Source: Patescibacteria group bacterium
Lineage (GTDB): Bacteria > Patescibacteriota > Gracilibacteria > UBA1369
DNA: 37,248 nt
Reading direction: 5' to 3'
Assembly (NCBI GenBank): GCA_963169815.1
Contig: CAUJDC010000057.1
Span: forward strand, 1 to 37,248
The notes beneath the pieces were generated by a model. It was not told where the DNA came from and ran no database searches. It worked only from the letters and a program-made list of their open reading frames with translations. The first letter of the stretch is position 1, and the number at the start of each line of letters is the position of its first letter. The translations under genes and the position numbers were made by a program. Positions 27,712 to 37,248 of this stretch are shown here, piece after piece.

Positions 27712-30006
27712 ATGAGCACTCCTCAGACATTTAAAATCAAAGGCATGCACTGTGCTTCATGCGCTGGCATTATCGAAAAAACTTTTAAAAAACAGAAAGG
27801 TGTAGAGTCAGCTGAGGCTAATTACGGGACTGAATCGGTCAAAGTTTCTTTTGACTCTGAAAAAATTACTCCCGAATACCTTTCTAAAACGATAGAACCC
27901 TTGGGCTATTCTCTTATGATGCCAACCGCGGAAGAAATGTACATGTCACCAGACGAACACGCCGCGCATCTTGGCTTAAACCAATCCAAAAAAGAAAAAC
28001 TAGCAGAGATTGCCGACATGAAAGCAAAGGTGGTTTCCGCAATACCTCTCGCTATTTTTGCGATATTTGTAATGACTTGGGATATTTTAGCTCAATATAA
28101 AGTCATCCCCAGAATGCCCTTTGTATGGGCTGAGCTTTTTGATCATATTCTCCCAGTCGCCGCGACCTATATTTTGGTTGTGGTTGGCAGACCTTATTTA
28201 CTTGGAGTATATCGTTTTATCAGATACGGCAAGGCCAACATGGATACCCTCATTGGGATCGGTACTTCAGTAGCTTTTTTATACAGCCTACTTTTGTCAG
28301 CACTGGAGACTCAGCTCCGACCCTATTTGAATGTTGAACATAATTATTATGACGTTACAATTGTTGTCATCACCTTTATCGCGTTCGGCAAATATCTTGA
28401 GGCGCGATCAAAATTAAAAACAGGAGATGCCATCGAAAAACTTCTCAATCTTCAAGCGAAAACTGCTTTGGTGATTCGAGGCGGTAAAGAGATAGAAATA
28501 CCGATTGGGCAAGTACTTCATGGTGAAATAATCATCGTTAAGCCTGCTGGAAAAATCCCTGTCGACGGTACGCTTGTTGAAGGTTCATCCTACATTGACG
28601 AATCCATGGTAACGGGTGAACCCATGCCTGTGAAAAAAAATATCGGAGATGCTGTTGTCGCAGGAACGATCAATACGACGGGCGTATTCACGTTTAAAGC
28701 AACCAAAGTTGGCTCAGAAACATTACTAGCACAAATTATTAAAATGGTTGAGGAGGCACAAGGAAGCAAGGCTCCTATTCAGGCGCTTGCTGATAAAATT
28801 TCTTCCGTTTTTGTGCCCATCGTACTAGTTCTCGCTGTACTCGCGCTCGATGCGTGGCTTCTTATCGGCACCCCTTCTCTGGGATTTTCTCAGGCACTTT
28901 CTTACGGTCTCGTCTCTTTCGTTGGTATTCTCGTGATCGCCTGTCCTTGCGCACTGGGACTTGCAACGCCTACGGCAATTATTGTTGGTGTGGGTAAAGG
29001 TGCACGGGAAGGAATCTTGGTGAAGGACGCCGCAACACTTGAAAAATTGCACAAAGTGAACGTGGTCGTGGTTGACAAAACGGGAACTATCACCCGCGGA
29101 AAACCTGAACTCGTTTCAATTAAAAATTTGTCAGACAAAACAGATCAGAAAATCCTCTCCATCCTCGCAACGCTGGAGAATAAATCAGAACATCCTATTG
29201 CTCATGCAATTGTAACATCCGCCAAAAAAAAGAAAATTGCGTTTAAAACCCTCAATGACTTTGAGGCTGTTAAAGGCAAGGGTATTCGAGGAATGATCGA
29301 TGGTGTCGAATACTTTGCGGGCAATCTAAAATTGATGAACGCCCTCAAACTATCCCTCAAGGCACAGGCTATTGAAAAAGAAACAGCTGAAGGAAAGACT
29401 CCCGTAATCCTTGCTACCAAAGATCAAATTCTTGGCCTCTTCATGGTCGCCGATGCCATTAAACCTGAAGCAGTTCAGGCAGTGAAAAATCTGCATAAAC
29501 TGGGTATAAAAACCGTGATGCTCACGGGAGATAACAAGAACACGGCTCGTTTTATTGCCGATCAGGTTGGTATTGATGAAATTGTTGCGGAAGTTTTGCC
29601 AGCGGACAAATTGGCAAAGATACGTAATCTTCAGAAAAATGGGCATGTCGTGGCAATGGCTGGTGATGGCGTGAATGACGCGCCAGCATTGGCTCAAGCT
29701 GATGTTGGGATTGCCATGGCTACCGGAACAGACGTTGCCATTGAAAGTGCAGGCATGACGCTGCTCCACGGCGATATTTCCAAATTAGTAAAAGCCATTC
29801 GTCTTTCAAAACTCACCATGCGAGGCATCAAGCAGAATCTGTTCTGGGCATTTATCTACAACATCGTTGGTATACCTCTGGCTGGCGGGATATTCTACCC
29901 ATTCTTCGGATGGCTTCTCTCTCCCGTATTCGCTGGATTTGCAATGGCCATGTCGAGCGTATCCGTGGTCGTCAACTCACTCCGTTTAAAGATGAAGAAA
30001 CTGTAA
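27712..30006 (+). CDS. copA: Copper-type P1B ATPase with N-terminal HMA domain
   Basis: GMHCASCAGIIEK, IACPCALGLATP, VDKTGTITRG, SEHPIAHAI, AGDGVNDAPAL. Confidence 0.95.
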   Translation: MSTPQTFKIKGMHCASCAGIIEKTFKKQKGVESAEANYGTESVKVSFDSEKITPEYLSKTIEPLGYSLMMPTAEEMYMSPDEHAAHLGLNQSKKEKLAEIADMKAKVVSAIPLAIFAIFVMTWDILAQYKVIPRMPFVWAELFDHILPVAATYILVVVGRPYLLGVYRFIRYGKANMDTLIGIGTSVAFLYSLLLSALETQLRPYLNVEHNYYDVTIVVITFIAFGKYLEARSKLKTGDAIEKLLNLQAKTALVIRGGKEIEIPIGQVLHGEIIIVKPAGKIPVDGTLVEGSSYIDESMVTGEPMPVKKNIGDAVVAGTINTTGVFTFKATKVGSETLLAQIIKMVEEAQGSKAPIQALADKISSVFVPIVLVLAVLALDAWLLIGTPSLGFSQALSYGLVSFVGILVIACPCALGLATPTAIIVGVGKGAREGILVKDAATLEKLHKVNVVVVDKTGTITRGKPELVSIKNLSDKTDQKILSILATLENKSEHPIAHAIVTSAKKKKIAFKTLNDFEAVKGKGIRGMIDGVEYFAGNLKLMNALKLSLKAQAIEKETAEGKTPVILATKDQILGLFMVADAIKPEAVQAVKNLHKLGIKTVMLTGDNKNTARFIADQVGIDEIVAEVLPADKLAKIRNLQKNGHVVAMAGDGVNDAPALAQADVGIAMATGTDVAIESAGMTLLHGDISKLVKAIRLSKLTMRGIKQNLFWAFIYNIVGIPLAGGIFYPFFGWLLSPVFAGFAMAMSSVSVVVNSLRLKMKKL

Positions 30007-30032
30007 TCACGTTTAGTTAATAACTTAAAGTT

Positions 30033-31169
30033 ATGAACAAAAAATATCTAATCCCCATCATCGCGTTAGCGCTCTCGCCCATACTCATATCGCTTTTCTT
30101 AATCAATACGGAGGAAAAAAGCGCTTCAAACACCAGCATTGAGGAAAAAGTATATGTTGCGCTCGAAGCCGAAGGCCGGGTGGGAGTGATTGATGCACAA
30201 ACTAGAAAAGTTATCCGTTCTATTGATCTGTCTGAAGTGCAAAATAATACTTTTGTGAGATATTCCGCCCACAATGTTCAAGTTTCTCCCGATGGGAAGA
30301 AAGTATTAGTCACCGCAAACGTTGATCGTGGTGCCATGATGGAAAAAAAGCATGAAGGAATAGAAGATATTACAGACGGATTAATGGATAAGATTTTCGT
30401 TATCGATCCCACTACTGATCTTATAACAGGATCAATTGCGATCGACGTTGATACCCATCTGGCACACATTGTTGTGAATTCAAATGGAAGTATTGCCTAC
30501 GTCACTCTTCAGGAAAAAGGACAACTATACGCCGTTAATCTTAATACCAATGAAGTAGTTTCGACCTTTGATTTTGGTAAGGAAAGCGAACCACATGGTC
30601 TCCGATTACTTCCTGACAATTCCAAAGTATTTGTTGCTCTAATTGGGAAGAAAGCAATGGCGAGTGTTGATACCAAGACAGGAGAAATCAAATATTACCC
30701 TCTCTCAGGTGCAACTGTGCAAACGGCGGTAACTGCTGATGGCCAGTATGTCTTTGCCAGTGTGTATGACACAAAAAAGGTTGCATGGCTTCATCTGGCC
30801 TCAAACACGCAAGGATATATTGACTTACCTGTAGAGGATGCCAAAGGCTCTGTGCAGCTGTACGCTACCCCTGATTCGAAATATCTGTATGTAGTCAATC
30901 AGGGATACTATTTTGACCAGCCAACGGGAGAGACCGTATACCGAATTAATATAAGCGCAAAGACTGTCGATCAAACCATTGTTGCGGGAAGTGCGCCACA
31001 TGGTGTTGTAGTTAATAAGGCAGGTACATTCGTATATGTCACGAATCTTTTGAGCAAAGATGTTTCTGTTATTGATACGAGTACGAACAAAGAAGTCTCT
31101 CGCATAACAGTGGGTGAAATGCCCAATGGTATCAGCGTCTGGAACAAAAAACTTGGTGGCACTCCTTAA
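30033..31169 (+). CDS. YVTN-type beta-propeller repeat protein, membrane-anchored or secreted
   Basis: N-terminal hydrophobic segment; GVIDAQTRKVIRSI..., SPDGKKV..., GTFVYVTNLLSKDVSVIDTSTNKEVSRI. Confidence 0.88.
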   Translation: MNKKYLIPIIALALSPILISLFLINTEEKSASNTSIEEKVYVALEAEGRVGVIDAQTRKVIRSIDLSEVQNNTFVRYSAHNVQVSPDGKKVLVTANVDRGAMMEKKHEGIEDITDGLMDKIFVIDPTTDLITGSIAIDVDTHLAHIVVNSNGSIAYVTLQEKGQLYAVNLNTNEVVSTFDFGKESEPHGLRLLPDNSKVFVALIGKKAMASVDTKTGEIKYYPLSGATVQTAVTADGQYVFASVYDTKKVAWLHLASNTQGYIDLPVEDAKGSVQLYATPDSKYLYVVNQGYYFDQPTGETVYRINISAKTVDQTIVAGSAPHGVVVNKAGTFVYVTNLLSKDVSVIDTSTNKEVSRITVGEMPNGISVWNKKLGGTP

Positions 31170-31181
31170 TTTATAACAGCT

Positions 31182-32192
31182 ATGAAAAAACATTCTTTCT
31201 ACGTTACAGGCACTCACTGCAACTCCTGCAAAATTCTCATTGAAGAGACCATTATTGAGCATGACGAGGTTTCAAATGTACAAGTACACTTGCACAAAGA
31301 AATGGTCGAGATCGAAGGAAACTTTTCAATGAATCCAGAGGAGCTTATTAGCGCTTTAAATCCGCTTTTAGAACCGTACAAATACACGCTCTCACTTAAG
31401 AAAGAAAAGCAAAAGAGAGATTTCAAGTCGCTCTTGACGGCCATACCCATTGGATTGATGGTATTGGCATTATTTTTTCTCCTTCAAAAATCAGGAATTA
31501 TCAATTTTGGATTCGAAGGAGGTATAACTCCGTGGACAGCACTCATGATCGGGTTGATCGCATCTGTTTCGACCTGTCTTGCCGTAGTTGGAGGGCTCAT
31601 CTTTTCGCTCTCCGCACAGGTTTCCAAAAATATTTCAACTTTCAGGCCATTTGCTTTTTTCCATGTCGGACGTCTCGTGAGTTTCATGGTACTCGGAGGG
31701 GTACTCGGAATGGTTGGCAGTGCTCTTGCCATAAATACTACAATTACTGCAATTTTTGGGCTGATCGCCGCCTTGGTCATGATTATTTTGGGAATAAATC
31801 TCCTCGATTTATTCCAGCTCACCAAAAGCCTCCAACTCGCATTGCCCAAAGGGCTATTTGCAAAAGTATCGAAAATAAAAAACGGATTTTGGGCACCATT
31901 TATCGTCGGGGCTGTAACATTCTTTTTACCATGTGGCTTTACGCAATCCATGCAGATTGCTTCGCTCTCAAGCGGCTCCTGGCTGCAAGGAACCATTATC
32001 ATGACGATGTTTGCCCTTGGAACTTTACCGATGCTGGTGCTGCTATCGTTCAGTTCATTTAAATTCGCCCACACCAAGTACGCCTCCGTTTTCTTTAAAG
32101 CCGCTGGCATTATTGTTATCGGTCTAGGAATTTTTGCCTTTCTTGCGGGACTTGCGGGACTGGGCATTATCAGACCTTTATTTAATATCTAA
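31182..32192 (+). CDS. HMA domain fused to SafE/DsbD-like (sulfite exporter TauE/SafE family) membrane protein
   Basis: GTHCNSCKILIEETI HMA motif, then multiple TM segments including FIVGAVTFFLPCGFTQSMQ. Confidence 0.88.
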   Translation: MKKHSFYVTGTHCNSCKILIEETIIEHDEVSNVQVHLHKEMVEIEGNFSMNPEELISALNPLLEPYKYTLSLKKEKQKRDFKSLLTAIPIGLMVLALFFLLQKSGIINFGFEGGITPWTALMIGLIASVSTCLAVVGGLIFSLSAQVSKNISTFRPFAFFHVGRLVSFMVLGGVLGMVGSALAINTTITAIFGLIAALVMIILGINLLDLFQLTKSLQLALPKGLFAKVSKIKNGFWAPFIVGAVTFFLPCGFTQSMQIASLSSGSWLQGTIIMTMFALGTLPMLVLLSFSSFKFAHTKYASVFFKAAGIIVIGLGIFAFLAGLAGLGIIRPLFNI

Positions 32193-32196
32193 TATT

Positions 32197-32583
32197 ATGA
32201 AAAAAATCTTCATCACACTAAGCATCGTCCTCAGTTTGGGACTCATCTGGGTAGCACTCAGTATGAACAGCGAGCCAGCCACACAAGGCTTGGATGTCGT
32301 AAGGATAGAAAATAACACGCAGTATATTCGAATTTTGGCTCGTGGCGGTTATTCCCCAAAGCAGATTAATGCGACAGCAAATATGCCTACCGTCCTAGAG
32401 ATAGAAACAAAGGGAACATATGATTGTTCAGCGGCATTAACCATTCCCAAGCTTGGTTACAGCCAGTTTTTGCCACCTTCAGGGGTGACAAAAGTAGAGG
32501 TGCCGAAAAATCAGACTAGTGATTCTCTTGATCTTACCTGCAGTATGGGAATGTATAATTCAGTCATCAACTTCAATTCTTAA
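32197..32583 (+). CDS. Cupredoxin-like secreted/anchored protein
   Basis: Signal/TM N-terminus; GGYSPKQINATANMPTVLEIETKGTYDCSAALTIPKLG...LDLTCSMGMYNSVINF. Confidence 0.75.
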   Translation: MKKIFITLSIVLSLGLIWVALSMNSEPATQGLDVVRIENNTQYIRILARGGYSPKQINATANMPTVLEIETKGTYDCSAALTIPKLGYSQFLPPSGVTKVEVPKNQTSDSLDLTCSMGMYNSVINFNS

Positions 32584-32655
32584 TCCACATAACTATAAAA
32601 AAACTCTCATATCTGACCTCGTTAATAAAATTAATCTATAACCTAACCCCAAAAT

Positions 32656-33114
32656 ATGACCAAATTTCAAAAAATATCGTGGTTCCTCCTTCGCATCACG
32701 ATGGGATGGATGTTTTTTTATGCAGGAATCACGAAAGTTATTAATCCAGCATGGTCTGCTGAAGGATTTTTAAGGGAAGCGAAGACACTTCCTGAATTCT
32801 ATGAGTGGTTAGCAAGTCCCAGCGTGCTCCCTGTGGTGAACTTTTTGAATGAGTGGGGGCTCACTTTATTGGGCGTATCACTTATGTTGGGTATCATGCT
32901 TCGAGTATCAACAACGCTTGGCGCAGTCCTCATGTTTTTGTACTACTTAGTTGCTCTCGACTTCCCATATCCTAATACGCACGCATTCATCGTGGATGAA
33001 CATATTATTTACATCGCCGCTTTATTATCTTTGAGCGCGGTCAAAGCTGGCCGTATCTGGGGCTTGGAGACTTGGTGCTCTAAACTTCCCATTTGCGTAC
33101 GCTATCTCAAATAA
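32656..33114 (+). CDS. DoxX family membrane protein
   Basis: LRITMGWMFFYAGITKVINPAWSAEGFL; HAFIVDEHIIYIAALLSLSAVKAGRIWGLE. Confidence 0.85.
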   Translation: MTKFQKISWFLLRITMGWMFFYAGITKVINPAWSAEGFLREAKTLPEFYEWLASPSVLPVVNFLNEWGLTLLGVSLMLGIMLRVSTTLGAVLMFLYYLVALDFPYPNTHAFIVDEHIIYIAALLSLSAVKAGRIWGLETWCSKLPICVRYLK

Positions 33115-33156
33115 CGCTTTTTCAGAACTTCTGCGGTAAAGTAAACATGCGCGTCT

Positions 33157-33186
33157 AAAAACCTCTGCTTCAAAACAGGGGTTTTT
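33157..33186 (+). terminator. Terminator of the metal-island operon
   Basis: AAAAACCTCTG-CTTCAAAA-CAGGGGTTTTT. Confidence 0.8.
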
Positions 33187-33673
33187 CTTTTACTGATTTT
33201 CAAGCCCTCTAAAAACAATAAATCTCAATCATATTACACCATTGGCAACCTAATCAAGCCAAAATGTTTTTCTAATAAGAAATACCGCCACTTCAAGTAA
33301 CATATCTTCAGATATTTGACTTTAAAGCAAATTTCACGCAAAAAAAACAATACGTCCTACACAAATTCATATACTGTATAACTAAAATAAAAAAGTCAAC
33401 TAACATCCTAATCAATAAAATCACGCCCCTTGACGGAAAAGAGGATTATTGAATTTAGGCAGTTTTACAAATCTTCAAACTCTGATTAAATAGACAATTG
33501 ACAAATATTATTTTCAATTGCGAAGCATCAAACAACTTCAAAAAAGTTTTGCACAAAGTACCAACAATAACTATAACACAAACGACCTAAAAATTAAATG
33601 AGTATTTCTTTACTATACATATAAGAGTATTAAAATAAGGGTAAATTTTTACAAAAATATTCAAAAATATTAA

Positions 33674-35215
33674 ATGGCAATCTCCAAAAAGGACAATCTG
33701 CATCAACTCATTAAAGCTATGAGCAAAACTGAAAAGAAGTATTTTAGAAATTTTCTCAAAAATTCTACTCAACCAAAACTCTATTTACAACTCTTCAATC
33801 ATTTAGAGAAACAGTCAAAGCACGACAAAAATGAAATCAAGAAAGCTTTTGACACCAAGACAAATGAATTGCCTGTTATTAAAACCTACCTCGCCAAAAC
33901 TTTACTAAAATCTCTTACCAATTTTCATCGAGAAAATTCACTTTTTGACAAAATACATCAAAAATTTTCTGAGATAAATATACTTTTACAAAAAGAACTT
34001 TTCGACTTGGCAGAATTTGAAATTGATAAGTTAGTATCACTTTGTCAAAAAAAATCCTATCAGCACGAATTACTCCAGGCATTGGAATTTAAAAAGCGCT
34101 TCCTACTTCAAAAGTTTGGTCCAGCTTCAGAAATTTCCAAAAAAGCCTTCCTCCAAGCCATCGAACAGCAAAATGCCTTACTTGGGAAGATTTACAATCT
34201 GCATCAGTATCAAGAACTTCAGGCCAGCTTTTATGAGCATTTCCACCAAACAACCGGCATAAACACCACAGTTTATACCAATTTAAATAAAAACCCCTTA
34301 CTCGCCGATGAAAAGGCAGCCGAAAGTCTTTCTGCCCAGATATTGCAGGCCGAATTACTATATAGTCTGCATATTTTTAAGGATAAAAATTATCGTGAAG
34401 CTGATCAGGTATTACAAAAAATACTTCGCCAAATTGAGCGCGAACCAGATTTTATCCGTGAAAATCCCCTTACCTACCTCAACTTACTGAATAAAGCTGT
34501 TGAATTGCAGCTACATCTCAAACATTTCACGGAAATCCCTTTAACCATTGAGAAAATTCGCCAAACTCCTGAAAATTTTCAATTGGATATTTGGCAACCA
34601 GCCATTGTCCGCCCAATGATGGAAGCTTCTGCTCTGGAATTACAGCTTTATATCTCTACTCATGACACCGCTCATGCCGATTTGCTCATCGAAAAGCTCG
34701 ATCAGAAGTTCAAAACTCTCAACTCCGCCGCGCTCAAACAATGGCCTGTGATACTGAATGCCCAAATTGCTGAATATTATCTGGAAATTGGCGAACTTTC
34801 CAAAGCTATTCAGCGCATCAAGAAAATCAAAACCGCCGAATCAGCCGATCGTGAAAAAGACACTTTATTGCAAACTATCCTTTTGGAAATAGTGCTAAAT
34901 CTCAAGCAAAAGAACTTCTTCCAACTCAAAGCATCTCTGCAAGATTTGCGCAATTATTATCAAAAACATCGCAAGCCAACCCGTTTGGAAAAACATTTCC
35001 TCAAAGCCCTCAGCGACTTCCCGACGCTGCTACTACAACCTCGCAAACATCGCCAATTACAGCGCCGTTTAACTGAACTCAATCAATCTTTCCAAAAAGC
35101 TACTGACGAATCCAAAGCCCGCTATTCCGCTAAGCATGGAGATTTACAAAAGCAGCAGCAGATTTTGAATTTAATCAATCAGGAAGCCATGTTATATTTT
35201 GGCTTAGAAAAATAA
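33674..35215 (+). CDS. Hypothetical helical-repeat (TPR-like) protein
   Basis: 513 aa, strongly helical, N-terminal LIKAMSKTEKKYFRNFLKN; no catalytic motif seen. Confidence 0.75.
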   Translation: MAISKKDNLHQLIKAMSKTEKKYFRNFLKNSTQPKLYLQLFNHLEKQSKHDKNEIKKAFDTKTNELPVIKTYLAKTLLKSLTNFHRENSLFDKIHQKFSEINILLQKELFDLAEFEIDKLVSLCQKKSYQHELLQALEFKKRFLLQKFGPASEISKKAFLQAIEQQNALLGKIYNLHQYQELQASFYEHFHQTTGINTTVYTNLNKNPLLADEKAAESLSAQILQAELLYSLHIFKDKNYREADQVLQKILRQIEREPDFIRENPLTYLNLLNKAVELQLHLKHFTEIPLTIEKIRQTPENFQLDIWQPAIVRPMMEASALELQLYISTHDTAHADLLIEKLDQKFKTLNSAALKQWPVILNAQIAEYYLEIGELSKAIQRIKKIKTAESADREKDTLLQTILLEIVLNLKQKNFFQLKASLQDLRNYYQKHRKPTRLEKHFLKALSDFPTLLLQPRKHRQLQRRLTELNQSFQKATDESKARYSAKHGDLQKQQQILNLINQEAMLYFGLEK

Positions 35216-35272
35216 AAAGCACCATGGCTAAAACAGGCGAACGTTACTGCATCAACTCCTGCTCACTGGCTT

Positions 35273-35566
35273 TTAAGAAAAATTAATCCCCTCTTCTCTC
35301 AGCAAATCTTTCTTCATCTTTAATCCAAGCGCAAAACCACCCAAGCCACCATCTTTTCTAATTACCCTATGACAAGGGATTTTTACTGGAAAAGGGTTTC
35401 TGCCAATAGCACTAGCTACAGCACGTACAGCACGAGGATATCCTGCCATCTCTGCTACTTCAGCATAATTTCTAGTCTGACCTTTAGGAATGTTTAACAA
35501 GGCTTTCCAAACAGCCTTTTCCAATTTTGAAGGCTCTTTCTCAAATTTAAATTCTTCGAATTTCAT
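35273..35566 (-). CDS. Methylated-DNA--protein-cysteine methyltransferase-like protein
   Basis: IPKGQTRNYAEVAEMAGYPRAVRAVASAIGRNPFPVKIPCHRVIRKDGGLGGFALG; intact PCHRVI; start set at the MKFEEF Met. Confidence 0.93.
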   Translation of the reverse strand: MKFEEFKFEKEPSKLEKAVWKALLNIPKGQTRNYAEVAEMAGYPRAVRAVASAIGRNPFPVKIPCHRVIRKDGGLGGFALGLKMKKDLLREEGINFS

Positions 35567-35570
35567 AGAT

Positions 35571-36812
35571 TTATTGTTTATAGCGTTGTCCAGCAATTAT
35601 CACCTTAGACTTTTCAATAACAAAATTTTCAAATTTAGCAAAATGATGCGCAGGAATTTGTACTGAAGCTTCGACATAAAATGTATCATTACCCTCTACA
35701 TCCTCAGAAATTTTGGAAGCAATATTAACCGCACCACCAGCAATGTCTTTGCCAGCGCCGCCATCCAGTCTAAACAACAAAACATCGCCACGACAAAGGC
35801 CAATCGAAACACGATCATTTCCACTACGACTGGATAAAAGTAAATCTTCAGCAAACTCTACTGCCTCGCTATCACGGTCCGCCACGAAAATACCTAGATC
35901 ACCATTTGATTTCACTACTTCCACATCATACTTTTGAGCAACTTCCAACCAGACTGCATTCACCACCACCCAATCAGTTAATTCCTGTAGCAAAAGTCTT
36001 TCTTTATGATGATAATTCTTAATTAGAATCACCACTTTATTTTTATAATAATTATCCAATTCAGCCTGATTATTTCGCTTCAGAGCAAGAAAGAAATCCG
36101 AACTAAATGGAAATGGATAAAAATTTTCTGGTTTAGGATGATCCAATATATTTCTATCAAAACCATCCCAATCACCAAGTTGGTCATAATTTAGATGATA
36201 GAAAGGTGTTTTAAAACCAGTCAAATCCTCTCTAGCAACCAGTAAATCATGCCAACTTGGAGAAAGTTCTGCTCTCACACTTTCTGACAAAACAATTTCT
36301 TGTGCATCAGTAAAATCTTCCGAAATGTGCTCCACCAAATCAGCTTGTTCTCCAAATAAAGACATTCCCAGCTCCCAAAACTTGCCGCGATGAATGCCCA
36401 TGCCAACCTGCAATAGACCACGATGAATCTGCTTTTGTGCTGCAACCATTTTTTCTACTAACTGATCTGCTTTTACTTTGGCCGCATCATAAAACATCGC
36501 CGAATTATCAGCAGCCCAAATTCCCAGACCACGGCCACCAATCGCTCTACCATGTTCAAAAACAATTTCCTTCGGCTCGCTAACCAGTTTCATCACTTCA
36601 ATCAAAGTTCTTTCAGTAGTCAGACGAGATAATCCAGCCGAGTCAGTAGTGACATAATAACCATCTCTTTCAAACGGACGCAAAATTTCATTTTGATCAT
36701 AAGATTGTTTAGCGCTTGTTTCCCAAGACTTAATCACCTCCACTGGCACAGTACCTGCAACCTCCTGTCTCAGATCCGCCAGTGACGCCAAAATTTTTCT
36801 TTTTCTCTCCAT
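35571..36812 (-). CDS. Tandem class III nucleotidyl cyclase-like protein (tentative)
   Basis: N-terminal half: YYVTTDSAGLSRLT...VGMGIHRGKFWELGMSLFGEQADLVEHI...EIVLSESV; C-terminal half: VEVVKSNGDLGIFVADRDSEAVEFAEDLL...VSIGLCRGDVLLFRLDGGAGKDIAGGAVNIASKI. Confidence 0.5.
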   Translation of the reverse strand: MERKRKILASLADLRQEVAGTVPVEVIKSWETSAKQSYDQNEILRPFERDGYYVTTDSAGLSRLTTERTLIEVMKLVSEPKEIVFEHGRAIGGRGLGIWAADNSAMFYDAAKVKADQLVEKMVAAQKQIHRGLLQVGMGIHRGKFWELGMSLFGEQADLVEHISEDFTDAQEIVLSESVRAELSPSWHDLLVAREDLTGFKTPFYHLNYDQLGDWDGFDRNILDHPKPENFYPFPFSSDFFLALKRNNQAELDNYYKNKVVILIKNYHHKERLLLQELTDWVVVNAVWLEVAQKYDVEVVKSNGDLGIFVADRDSEAVEFAEDLLLSSRSGNDRVSIGLCRGDVLLFRLDGGAGKDIAGGAVNIASKISEDVEGNDTFYVEASVQIPAHHFAKFENFVIEKSKVIIAGQRYKQ

Positions 36813-36866
36813 GTGTTAAATTAAATCTCGTGCAGACCTATCTTAGAACAAAAAAACAAAATTACA

Positions 36867-37248
36867 ATGAGCTGGATACTACTTACTATCATACAAGCCG
36901 CGATCGAAGCTATCAGCAATATCTATGATCGCTACGTCCTCAAAAACCGCGTTCAAACTTTCGAAACTTTAATTATTTTCTGGGGCGTCTTTTCTCTAAT
37001 CATGTTCTGCGCGCCGGCATTAATCACCAATGCAGTCACAACCCATTTAGAAGTCATTCTACTCGGCTTCACTAGTGGATCACTTTATGTCCTGGCCATG
37101 TACTTTTATTATCAAGCCGTTGATCGGGTAGAAGTTGACCGCATTATTCCAGTTCTTTCTCTTAATCCAATTTTCATTTTGTTGGGTGCAACTATCTTCT
37201 TCCAAGAATTCCACAGCATCAGCCAATACATCGGCATAGCCCTAATCA
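36867..37248 (+). CDS. EamA/DMT family transporter, truncated by window end
   Basis: MSWILLTIIQAAIEAISNIYDRYVLKNRVQTFETLIIFWGVFSLI...LNPIFILLGATIFFQEFHSISQYIGIAL. Confidence 0.75.
   Translation, partial: MSWILLTIIQAAIEAISNIYDRYVLKNRVQTFETLIIFWGVFSLIMFCAPALITNAVTTHLEVILLGFTSGSLYVLAMYFYYQAVDRVEVDRIIPVLSLNPIFILLGATIFFQEFHSISQYIGIALI

Noticed and set aside
31532-32062. 176-aa overlapping + strand ORF inside the HMA-SafE gene
   Set aside because: Alternate frame of a well-supported membrane protein gene; Cys/Trp/Phe-rich shadow composition.
1-37248. CRISPR array or Cas genes
   Set aside because: No regularly spaced direct repeats and no Cas1/Cas2-like ORFs; the Cas4-like cysteines in the helicase are explained by an AddB-type nuclease.
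1-37248. Alternative genetic code (TGA as Gly, as in some CPR groups)
   Set aside because: Several well-defined genes end at TGA (for example polX) and no in-frame TGA interrupts a conserved domain.

Overview
The window is a gene-dense, AT-rich bacterial chromosome segment using the standard code (TAA and TGA both serve as stops). The gene style (small genome-type intergenics, leader-poor promoters, PolX, helicase-nuclease fusion) suggests Patescibacteria/CPR or a similar lineage; this is inference only. The host-like backbone encodes DNA repair (PolX, UvrD-like helicase-nuclease, AlkD, MGMT), ion transport (ZIP, CorA), bL28, SOD, S2P protease, MerR/TipAS, SDR, GNAT, VOC, pirin and others. 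Two accessory blocks stand out. (1) A Type III restriction-modification operon (about 12.9-17.7 kb) lies downstream of tRNA-Ser(GGA). It has a RhuM-Fic/Doc gene packed between mod and res, and a 13-nt out-of-frame tandem repeat inside mod that could act as an ON/OFF switch. (2) A copper-type metal island (about 27.4-33.1 kb) encodes CsoR, CopA, a YVTN propeller, an HMA-SafE fusion, a cupredoxin-like protein and DoxX. Other leads are an aberrant tRNA-Asp-like small RNA unit at 6.5 kb, a structured intergenic region at 10.28-10.49 kb, a PolX whose PHP domain has lost its metal ligands, a Met/Cys-rich SIMPL protein, an apparent tandem class III cyclase-like protein, and a two-domain SRPBCC gene split by one in-frame stop. 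All calls were made by eye from sequence motifs; no searches were run.
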